This document shows positions 57,538 through 64,000 of a stretch of 64,000 bases of DNA, in pieces. A model generated the notes under the pieces. It saw only the letters and a program-made list of their open reading frames with translations. It made no database searches and was not told the origin of the DNA. The translations under genes were made by a program, and so were the position numbers. The first letter of the stretch is position 1. Every line of letters begins with the position of its first letter. Source of the DNA: PR03 sp031362725 (GTDB lineage Bacteria > Myxococcota_A > UBA9160 > PR03); the NCBI GenBank assembly GCA_031362725.1, contig JANLTC010000222.1, positions 25,513-89,512 on the forward strand. Reading direction: 5' to 3'.

Positions 57538-59082
57538 CTAGACCCCCTTCGGCTCGGATTGTGCGTGGCGCCGGATGTGCCACTCGAGTTTGTTCAGCGC
57601 ATGGATGTATGCCTTCGCGCTCGCCACCAACACGTCATAGTGCGCGCCGTGACCGATCACGCGCCGACTGCCCTCCGAGAGCGTCACGGCGACTTCACCC
57701 TGCGCGTCGAGGCCTGCCGTGATCGCGTTGACCTGGTAGCGGACCAGTTCGCTCTTGGTTTCCGTGAGCTCCGCTACGGCCTTGAAGATCGCGTCCACCG
57801 GGCCGACGCCGGTCGCCGTGGTCTTGCGCAGGGCGCCGTCGATCGTGAGTTCGACGGTCGCGGTCGGCATCGGGAACGATCCCGAGAGCACCGTCAGCTG
57901 CTGGAAGTGGAAGCGCTCCTCGGTCTGCACGACGGCGTCGGCGACGATCGCTTCGAGGTCTTCGTTGAAGATGCTCTTCTTCTTGTCCGCGAGATCCTTG
58001 AAGCGCTTGAAGGCGCGCTCGAAGTCGTCGCCTTCGAGGGCGAAGCCCAGTTCGGCGATGCGGTCACGGAACGCGTGGCGGCCCGAGTGCTTGCCGAGCA
58101 CCAGCTCGTTCGACGGCCGCCCGATCGAACGCGGCGTCATGATCTCGTAGGTGATCGCGGCCTTCAGCACGCCGTCCTGGTGGATGCCGGCTTCGTGTGC
58201 GAACGCGTTGGCGCCGACGATCGCCTTGTTCGGCTGTACCGCGACACCGATGATCGACGACAACAGCCGACTCGACCCGTAGATCTCCTCGGCACGCACC
58301 TTCGTCTCGAGACCGGCGAAGACGTCGGGGCGCGTGCGGATCGCCATCACGACCTCTTCCATCGCGGTGTTGCCGGCGCGCTCACCGATGCCATTGATCG
58401 TGCATTCGACCTGCCGGGCGCCGGCGCGCACCGCGGCGAGGCTATTCGCGACGGCGAGGCCGAGGTCGTCGTGGCAATGCGCCGACAGAATGGCCTGTTC
58501 GGCGTTCGGGACGTGTAGACGCAGGTGGCGGAAGAGCGCGGCGAGTTCGTCTGGCGTCGTGTAGCCGACCGTATCCGGCACGTTCAGCGTGCGCGCGCCC
58601 GCGCGCAGCGCCACATCGAAGACCTGCACCAGGTACGCCCAGTCCGAGCGAGTCGCGTCCTCGGCAGAGAACTCCACATCGTCGCAGAACTGGCGTGCCT
58701 CTCGCACCGCGCGATCGACCTCCTCGAGCACGCGCGCGCGGCTCATCCGCAGCTTGTGTTCGAGATGGATGTCGCTGGTGGCGATGAAGGTGTGTATGCG
58801 TGGATGCGCCGCGCCCTCGAGCGCCCGGCCGGCGCGCTCGATGTCTTCACTGCCGGTTCTGGCGAGACCGCAGACGGTGAGGCCGCGCACCTCGCGCGCG
58901 ATCGCTTGCACCGCCTCGAAGTCGCCGTCACTCGCGATTGGGAAGCCGGCCTCCACCACGTCGACGCCGAGTCGCTCGAGTTGCCGCGCGAGCGTGAGCT
59001 TCTCGGCGAGATTCATGCTGCAGCCGGGCGACTGTTCGCCGTCGCGCAGCGTGGTGTCGAAGATGCGGACGATCTCGCTCAT
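57538..59082 (-). CDS. leuA: 2-isopropylmalate synthase
   Basis: The 514-residue product condenses acetyl-CoA and 2-ketoisovalerate. The TIM barrel starts VRIFDTTLRDGEQSPGCSMN. Other motifs are DVVEAGFPIASDGDFEAVQA, LSAHCHDDLGLAVANSLAAV (zinc His pair), CTINGIGERAGNTAMEEVVM and EAGIHQDGVLKAAITYEIM. The C-terminal leucine-binding regulatory domain is present (VLSGSFPMPTATVELTIDGA), so feedback inhibition is expected. ATG 59082 has AGGAG 8 nt upstream and overlaps the pssA stop as ATGA. Confidence 0.96.
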   Translation of the reverse strand: MSEIVRIFDTTLRDGEQSPGCSMNLAEKLTLARQLERLGVDVVEAGFPIASDGDFEAVQAIAREVRGLTVCGLARTGSEDIERAGRALEGAAHPRIHTFIATSDIHLEHKLRMSRARVLEEVDRAVREARQFCDDVEFSAEDATRSDWAYLVQVFDVALRAGARTLNVPDTVGYTTPDELAALFRHLRLHVPNAEQAILSAHCHDDLGLAVANSLAAVRAGARQVECTINGIGERAGNTAMEEVVMAIRTRPDVFAGLETKVRAEEIYGSSRLLSSIIGVAVQPNKAIVGANAFAHEAGIHQDGVLKAAITYEIMTPRSIGRPSNELVLGKHSGRHAFRDRIAELGFALEGDDFERAFKRFKDLADKKKSIFNEDLEAIVADAVVQTEERFHFQQLTVLSGSFPMPTATVELTIDGALRKTTATGVGPVDAIFKAVAELTETKSELVRYQVNAITAGLDAQGEVAVTLSEGSRRVIGHGAHYDVLVASAKAYIHALNKLEWHIRRHAQSEPKGV

Positions 59083-59915
59083 GACGTCGTCTCCTGCGAC
59101 GCCTCCGGCGCAAGCGGCGGCAGTTTCTCGAGCGGATTGCCGGAAAGTATCCGCCAGGCCCACTCGACGGGTCCGGAGAGTACGTAGAGCAAGCCAATCA
59201 CGAAGATCGAGCTCTGCGGCTCCTGCACGATCAGCGCGAGCACCAGCACCATCACGACGATCGCACGGTACGAATGTCGCAAGTCGACTTCCTTGAAGGA
59301 GCGGTACGGGATCGCGCTCACCATCAGCAGACCCAGCCCGGCGACGCCCGCCGCTACCAGCGCCACGGGCACGACCACGTCGATCTGCTCGTCGCGCAGG
59401 AACAAGATGAAGAGCTGGGTCGCCGAAACCATGCCGGCCGCTGCCGGACTCGGCAGTCCCTCGAAGCGACCGCTGTAGCGCGACGGGTGCACGTTGAAGC
59501 GCGCCAGGCGCAGCGCGGCGCATGCCAAGAACAGGAATGCGATCGCGAATCCGGTGCGCCGGAATCCCTCGAGGTGGCCCCCGTGGAATGCGAGGATCGC
59601 CGGCGCGAGGCCGAACGACACGATGTCGGCGAGCGAGTCGTACTCGAGGCCGAACTTCGACGTCGTCTTCGAGAGCCGCGCGACACGCCCGTCGAGGCCG
59701 TCGCAGATGCCCGCGAAGACGATGCCGAGCGCGGCGAGGAAGAAGTTCCCTTCCTGGGCCTTCACGATCGTGAAGAAACCGAAGAACAGGTTCGCGGTGG
59801 TGAAGAGCTGCGGCAGCAGGTAGACGCCGCGGCGGCGCCGGCGCGGTTCGCTGCGGCGCCGGCGGCGGCGGCGTTGGCGACGCGATTCGTTGCCGCCGAA
59901 CGGGAACTCGCTCAT
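59079..59915 (-). CDS. pssA: CDP-diacylglycerol-serine O-phosphatidyltransferase
   Basis: The 278-residue membrane enzyme makes phosphatidylserine. A very Arg-rich N-terminus (about residues 11-29) is followed by LLPQLFTTANLFFGFFTIV. The CDP-alcohol phosphotransferase motif DGLDGRVARLSKT then runs to KFGLEYDSLAD, with all the spaced Asp/Gly residues. About seven TM helices follow. It overlaps psd upstream and leuA downstream by ATGA, binding phospholipid and leucine synthesis in one transcript, an order seen in several deltaproteobacteria. Confidence 0.94.
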   Translation of the reverse strand: MSEFPFGGNESRRQRRRRRRRSEPRRRRRGVYLLPQLFTTANLFFGFFTIVKAQEGNFFLAALGIVFAGICDGLDGRVARLSKTTSKFGLEYDSLADIVSFGLAPAILAFHGGHLEGFRRTGFAIAFLFLACAALRLARFNVHPSRYSGRFEGLPSPAAAGMVSATQLFILFLRDEQIDVVVPVALVAAGVAGLGLLMVSAIPYRSFKEVDLRHSYRAIVVMVLVLALIVQEPQSSIFVIGLLYVLSGPVEWAWRILSGNPLEKLPPLAPEASQETTS

Positions 59916-60589
59916 CCGGGCGCTCCGAGACGCCCGATGATCGTGGCACCGCCGCTCACGCGATCGCCCGGCTTCACCGTCGCAACGCTGCCCGGCGGCA
60001 GCAGCACGTCGGTGCGCGAGCCGAAGCGGATCAGCCCGTAGCGCACGCCGCGCGCAATCCACTCGCCGACCTGTGCGTGACACACGATCCGGCGCGCGAT
60101 CAGCCCGGTGATCTGCGTGACCACGACGCGGCGCCCATCGGCGAGCTCCAGCTCCATCGCAAGGCGCACGTTCTCGCGTTCGCCGCGGGGGTCCCATGCG
60201 GCGAGAAAGCGCGTGCCGCCTCGCGTGAGCGACAGCACGCGACCAGCGAGCGGCGCGCGATTCACGTGGACGTTGAAGACCGACAGGAAAATCGCGATGC
60301 GCAGACCCTTGCGGCCCTGCTCGTCCTCGATGGCGTCGACCGCGAGCACGCGGCCATCCGCGGGCGCGACCACGCTGCTCTCGTCGCCGGAAACGGCGCG
60401 CGCCGGGTTGCGAAAGAAGGCGACCACGAAGACCGTGACGGCGCCGAGAGCGGCCGCCAACCACGCGACGCCGAAGCCCAACGAGACGCCCGTCAGCACG
60501 ACGGCGGCCGCGATGAACGGCCAGCCTTCGGGCGCAATCAGCGCGGTCGGGCGTTCGCGAAACTTCGGCGCTCGTTCGTCCTCACCCAT
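59912..60589 (-). CDS. psd: phosphatidylserine decarboxylase, short (PSD-A) type
   Basis: The 225-residue proenzyme converts phosphatidylserine to phosphatidylethanolamine. Two hydrophobic segments lie near residues 24-60 (PFIAAAVVLTGVSLGFGVAW), then VVAPADGRVLAVDAIED, IAIFLSVFNVHVNRAPLAGR and the self-cleavage site IRFGSRTDVLLPPG, where Gly-Ser is cut to form the pyruvoyl group. The short length is that of the PSD-A group. ATG 60589 lies 13 bp after ilvC. Confidence 0.95.
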   Translation of the reverse strand: MGEDERAPKFRERPTALIAPEGWPFIAAAVVLTGVSLGFGVAWLAAALGAVTVFVVAFFRNPARAVSGDESSVVAPADGRVLAVDAIEDEQGRKGLRIAIFLSVFNVHVNRAPLAGRVLSLTRGGTRFLAAWDPRGERENVRLAMELELADGRRVVVTQITGLIARRIVCHAQVGEWIARGVRYGLIRFGSRTDVLLPPGSVATVKPGDRVSGGATIIGRLGAPG

Positions 60590-60602
60590 TTTCGCTCGAC
60601 TC

Positions 60603-61625
60603 TCAGTTCTTCGAACGATCGACGAGTCGCTTCTCCTGCAACCAGGGCATCAGCCCGCGCAGTCTTGCGCCGACCTTCTCCAGCGGGTGCTCGGCGGCGA
60701 TCCGGCGCATTGCGTTGAAGCCGGGCTTGCCCGCGCGATTCTCGAGAATGAACTCACGCGCGAACTGGCCCGACTGCACTTCCTTCAGCACTTCCTTCAT
60801 GCGCTGCTTGACGCCTTCGTCGATGATGCGCGGCCCGCGCGTCAGATCGCCGTACTCGGCGGTGTTGGAGACCGAGTACCGCATGTTCGCGACGCCGCCT
60901 TCGTAGATCAGGTCGACGATCAGCTTCACTTCGTGGATGCACTCGAAGTACGCCATCTCGGGCGCATAGCCCGCCTCGACCAGCGTCTCGAAACCCGCCT
61001 GCATCAGCGCCGTGAGACCGCCGCACAGCACCGACTGCTCGCCGAAGAGATCCGTTTCGGTCTCCTCGCGGAAGTTCGTCTCGATGATGCCCGCGCGGCC
61101 GCCGCCGATGCCCTTCGCGTAGGCGAGCGCCGTTGCGAGCGCATCGCCGTTCGGGTCCTGGTGGACAGCGACCAGACACGGAACGCCCTTGCCTTCCTTG
61201 TAGTGGCCGCGCACCGTATGGCCGGGGCCCTTCGGCGCCACCATCCACACGGACACGCCTGCGGGTGCGACGATCTGCCCGAAGTGGATGTTGAAGCCGT
61301 GCGCCACCGCCAGGTGATTGCCGGCGACGAGATTCGGCGCGATCTCTTCGTGGTAGATAAGCCCGGCCGTCTCGTCGGGAACGACCAACATCACCACGTC
61401 CGCCTCGCGCGCCGCATCGCGCGGCTCGACGACGCGCAGGCCCTCGGCCTCCGCCTTCGCCCACGACCCGGAGTCCTTGCGCAGGCCGACGATCACGTTG
61501 ACACCCGAATCGCGCAGGTTCAGCGCATGCGCGTGCCCCTGCGAGCCGTAGCCGATGATCGCGACGGTCTTGCCGGTGAGGCGTCCCAGGTCGGCGTCCT
61601 TGTCGTAGAAGATGCGGAGGTCCAT
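60603..61625 (-). CDS. ilvC: ketol-acid reductoisomerase
   Basis: The 340-residue class I enzyme acts on acetolactate produced by IlvBN. NADPH-binding VAIIGYGSQGHAHALNLRDS is followed by LVVPDETAGLIYHEEIAPNL, MVAPKGPGHTVRGHYKEGKG, TNFREETETDLFGEQSVLCG (Mg ligands) and YFECIHEVKLIVDLIYEGG. ATG 61625 (MDLRIFYDKDADL) is preferred over TTG 61634 because AAAGG is too close to the latter. A 6-bp GC hairpin (61642-61656) lies just upstream. Confidence 0.96.
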   Translation of the reverse strand: MDLRIFYDKDADLGRLTGKTVAIIGYGSQGHAHALNLRDSGVNVIVGLRKDSGSWAKAEAEGLRVVEPRDAAREADVVMLVVPDETAGLIYHEEIAPNLVAGNHLAVAHGFNIHFGQIVAPAGVSVWMVAPKGPGHTVRGHYKEGKGVPCLVAVHQDPNGDALATALAYAKGIGGGRAGIIETNFREETETDLFGEQSVLCGGLTALMQAGFETLVEAGYAPEMAYFECIHEVKLIVDLIYEGGVANMRYSVSNTAEYGDLTRGPRIIDEGVKQRMKEVLKEVQSGQFAREFILENRAGKPGFNAMRRIAAEHPLEKVGARLRGLMPWLQEKRLVDRSKN

Positions 61626-61641
61626 GGGGTACAAAACCTTT

Positions 61642-61656
61642 CCCTCGAAGCGAGGG
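61642..61656 (-). promoter_or_regulatory. hairpin in tsaB-ilvC gap, possible terminator or attenuator
   Basis: CCCTCG (61642-61647) and CGAGGG (61651-61656) form a perfect 6-bp stem with a 3-nt loop, followed on the minus-strand transcript by AAAGGTTTTG, 16 nt before the ilvC ATG. It may limit read-through from rseP-tsaB or shield GAGGG near the ilvC ribosome site. Confidence 0.4.
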
Positions 61657-61723
61657 CTGTGATGGTTGGTGCCGACCGTGCCAGCGTCGTCGCGATGCTC
61701 CGTCGCGACGAAAGATCCCGAAA

Positions 61724-62482
61724 CTACGAGACGTTGCCGGGGGTGTCAAAGCGCGCGTGCGGCGCCTCGAAGCGCTCTCCGGTGCGCTGCACCTCGGCCT
61801 CGGCACGGCGCACGTAGACCGGGAGGAGCGCCTCCGCGCTGAACCCGGCACCCGCCGCCAGCAACCGGGCGCCCAGGCGTCCGACCGCGACCGGATCCGC
61901 CAAACCTTCCGGCGGCGGCACCAGTCGCAGGCGATCGCCTAAGCGGGCGCGGAGCACGTCCGCGACGACGGCAACGCCTTCCCCGATCACGGTGCACGTC
62001 CCGTCGCGGGCGAGCGGTACGAGGAGATCGGCGAGCGCATCCGGTCGCAGCACGACCGGTCCGACGCGCGGCGGCTGCGATGGATCGCGATCGTAGATCG
62101 CCGCGTAGACCTCGCCGCGTCGCGCATCGAGCAGCGCGGCGATCGGACCGGTCGCCGGCATCGCGCGCAGCGCCAGTGCCGCGAGCGTCGGCACCGAAAC
62201 GACGACCGTTTCGCTGCCGAACGCGAGGCCCTTCACGGTCGCAACGCCGACACGCAGGCCGGTGAACGAGCCGGGCCCCGTCGACACCGCGAAGGCTTCG
62301 ATCGCGGAAAACTCGCTGCCGGCCTCTGCAAGCAGCGAGAGAATCGCCGGGAGCAACGTCTCCGAAGCGGGTCTCTCGCTCGGCAACGCACATGCTACGA
62401 CGACGGAATCGCCGCGAAGCAGCGCTACTCCCCCCGTTGCCGTCGCGGTCTCGATCGCGAGCAGCAGCGGTTCGTGCGACAC
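61724..62482 (-). CDS. tsaB: tRNA threonylcarbamoyladenosine biosynthesis protein TsaB
   Basis: The 252-residue ASKHA-fold partner of TsaD/TsaE functions in t6A37 tRNA modification. PLLLAIETATATGGVALLRG (phosphate-1-like motif) comes first. FAVSTGPGSFTGLRVGVATV, with its KGLAFG extension, is the TsaB signature, followed by ALLDARRGEVYAAIYDRD. The C-terminal part (LLPVYVRRAEAEVQRTGE) ends in the family YxR motif. GTG 62482 starts 3 bp after the rseP stop, as in other deltaproteobacteria where tsaB follows rseP. Confidence 0.93.
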   Translation of the reverse strand: MSHEPLLLAIETATATGGVALLRGDSVVVACALPSERPASETLLPAILSLLAEAGSEFSAIEAFAVSTGPGSFTGLRVGVATVKGLAFGSETVVVSVPTLAALALRAMPATGPIAALLDARRGEVYAAIYDRDPSQPPRVGPVVLRPDALADLLVPLARDGTCTVIGEGVAVVADVLRARLGDRLRLVPPPEGLADPVAVGRLGARLLAAGAGFSAEALLPVYVRRAEAEVQRTGERFEAPHARFDTPGNVS

Positions 62483-62485
62483 GCG

Positions 62486-64000
62486 TCAGAGTCCAGCGCT
62501 GTGCCGAACCCAGTCGACGAGACGCGACCAGTGCCGCGACAGATCGTTCCAGAACGCGAGGCCCATCAGCATCACCATCAGCGTCACGCCGATCTGCTGG
62601 ACGATGTCGCGCGTGCGGATCGAGAGCGGCGAGCGCTTCACACCTTCGATCGCGATCAGCAGTGCCTGACCGCCGTCGAGCACCGGAATCGGCAGCAGGT
62701 TCAAGACTGCGAGATTGATGCTGATCAGGATCAGCGTCGTCAGATACGCGAACCAGCCCTGCTCGAACGCGCTGTGCGCGATCTCGGCGATGCCGATCGG
62801 CCCGGCGAGCTGCTTGCGCGACACATCCCCGGAGACGAGTCGCTTCAAGCCCGCCAGGAACGTCTTCGTCAACTCGGCGGTCATCCCGATCGCACGCGGC
62901 ACCGAGACGAACGGATTGGTCTCGCGATCGACGCCGACGGCGCCCTGCACCGCCGCGGCATGCGCGGTGATGCCGATCAGATAACGCTCCTCGGGGATTC
63001 CGAGGCCGGTGTCGGCCTCCAGCATTTTGGGCTTCACGCTGATCTCGTGCCGTTCGCCGCCGCGTGCATAGGTGATCTCCAGCGCGCGACCGCCACTGGC
63101 ACGCACCAATTCCGAGAACGCTGCGAAGGAGCCCACCTGCGCGCCGTCGACGGCGACGATCAGATCGCCCACGAGGAGCTCGGCCTTCTCTGCGGGTGAG
63201 CCCGGTGTCGTGCCCGCGACCAGCACAGTCGCCGGCACCACGCCGAGCGCCTCTACACTGCCGAGCGCCGGCAACGTCAGGTCGTGCTTCTGCGGCTCGG
63301 TCTGGCCATCCGCGATCCGCTCGACGCGAACGGCCACCTCGCCGCCCTGTCCGGCCGCTGCGTAGCGCGTCGCAAAGCCGACCCAGTCTTCTACGTCGCT
63401 GCCGGCCACCGCAACCACGCGATCGCCCGAGCGGAGTTCGGTTCGATTTGCCGGCGCGTCGGCAGTGGGAATGCCGGCGACCGCCGCGAGCCGCGAGTGG
63501 CCGAGTCCCGACCATCCGATCTGCGCCGGCGCGCCGACCGCGTCCATGCCGGCGCGATCTTCGAGCGCGAGCGAGGCGTCGATCGTCTCGCTGCCACGCT
63601 GGACGCGGATCGGAACGCTTTCGCCCGGTCGCGCGCGCAAGTCGTCCTCGATCGCGTCCCACCACAGAACCGGTTCGCCGCGCACCGTAACGACGCGATC
63701 GCCAACGGAAAGCCCGGCCTTCGCGGCCGGCGAACCCGGTTCGATCGTGCCGATCACCGGTTCGGGGCGCGGCATGCCGACGAAGAGCACGCCGATGAAG
63801 ATCACCACCGGCAACAGCAGGTTCATCGCCGGGCCGGCGAAGAGCACCAGCAGCCGCTGCCACACCGGCTTGTTGTTGAACGCGCGCGGAATGTCGGCAG
63901 GGTCGATCGGCTCGGGCGGCGTCAGATCGTCCGCTGTCTCGCCCGCACCAAGTTCGCGGACTTCATCGTCGGGACTCTCGCCGAGCATTTTCACGAAGCC
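62486..64000 (-). CDS. rseP: RseP-type site-2 intramembrane metalloprotease (5' end outside window)
   Basis: 504 codons are visible and the frame runs off the window at GFVKMLGE, so the N-terminal HExxH zinc site is not seen. RAFNNKPVWQRLLVLFAGPA and the TM region MNLLLPVVIFIGVLFVG follow. The C-terminal LAVLNLLPIPVLDGGQALLI carries the third zinc ligand Asp. Three PDZ-like segments are present rather than two: IGTIEPGSPAAKAGLSVGD, an intermediate NRTELRSGDRVVAVAGSD, and VAGTTPGSPAEKAELLVGD. RseP cleaves anti-sigma factors and signal peptides in the membrane. Confidence 0.93.
   Translation of the reverse strand, partial: GFVKMLGESPDDEVRELGAGETADDLTPPEPIDPADIPRAFNNKPVWQRLLVLFAGPAMNLLLPVVIFIGVLFVGMPRPEPVIGTIEPGSPAAKAGLSVGDRVVTVRGEPVLWWDAIEDDLRARPGESVPIRVQRGSETIDASLALEDRAGMDAVGAPAQIGWSGLGHSRLAAVAGIPTADAPANRTELRSGDRVVAVAGSDVEDWVGFATRYAAAGQGGEVAVRVERIADGQTEPQKHDLTLPALGSVEALGVVPATVLVAGTTPGSPAEKAELLVGDLIVAVDGAQVGSFAAFSELVRASGGRALEITYARGGERHEISVKPKMLEADTGLGIPEERYLIGITAHAAAVQGAVGVDRETNPFVSVPRAIGMTAELTKTFLAGLKRLVSGDVSRKQLAGPIGIAEIAHSAFEQGWFAYLTTLILISINLAVLNLLPIPVLDGGQALLIAIEGVKRSPLSIRTRDIVQQIGVTLMVMLMGLAFWNDLSRHWSRLVDWVRHSAGL

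Noticed and set aside
61746..63863. A 705-codon minus-strand frame across tsaB and rseP
   Set aside because: Off-frame and Arg/Ala-rich; the tsaB and rseP frames carry all family motifs.

Overview
The window is a 64 kb chromosomal fragment of very high GC content with dense coding on both strands. It has many ATGA/GTGA-type overlaps and frequent GTG/TTG starts. I see no phage, insertion sequence, CRISPR array or rRNA. The order rseP-tsaB-ilvC-psd-pssA-leuA-leuB-usg-truA-rplM-rpsI, together with many GT-C/TPR membrane proteins and an alkylglycerone-phosphate-synthase-like enzyme, points to the deltaproteobacterial grade (Myxococcota, Desulfobacterota, Binatota or relatives). This assignment is inference from gene order and content.

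Region 1 (2-14109) is a glycan or protein-glycosylation locus. It holds three TMTC-like membrane/TPR proteins (one cut by the window edge), three other GT-C-type membrane glycosyltransferases (one fused to TPRs and carrying a single-base frameshift near 3209), a DPM1/GtrB-like GT2 enzyme, and two SAM methyltransferases. Region 2 (14152-18663) is a minus-strand run with a GMC oxidoreductase and a B12-binding radical SAM enzyme, joined by an ATGA overlap, and a secreted protein of unknown function. Region 3 (18757-25397) has a membrane-anchored MutS-family ATPase, a small ORF, a convergent NarL-type two-component pair with a similar palindrome upstream of each partner, and a UbiB/AarF-type kinase.

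Region 4 (25469-31108) is a tight operon of a GlpD-type dehydrogenase, an AGPS-like FAD enzyme and an FGGY kinase, possibly feeding glycerol into ether lipid synthesis. A tiny CxxC/CxxC protein gene on the opposite strand and a metallo-beta-lactamase-fold hydrolase follow. Region 5 (31153-43648) is rich in signalling: a 7TM-type histidine kinase, a rhomboid protease, a periplasmic CxxCH protein, an M20 peptidase, a CheB-CheR-PAS-kinase-receiver hybrid, a PilZ protein, a crotonase-family enzyme and an exported Pcm. A 38-bp direct repeat copies the pcm start region next to the hybrid kinase.

Region 6 (43701-51163) contains uvrA, ilvB-ilvN behind a structured leader, a formyltransferase-like/beta-propeller fusion, and a small zinc-ribbon ORF. 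Region 7 (51213-53545) holds tRNA-Arg(CCG), tRNA-Val(CAC), pyrG and a Nudix hydrolase. Region 8 (53618-64000) is one long minus-strand transcription unit from rseP to rpsI, covering membrane proteolysis, tRNA modification, branched-chain amino acids, phosphatidylethanolamine synthesis, pseudouridylation and two ribosomal proteins. It ends in a strong hairpin. Window-wide, branched-chain amino acid synthesis is split between ilvBN (region 6) and ilvC-leuA-leuB (region 8), and each ilv block is preceded by a hairpin.
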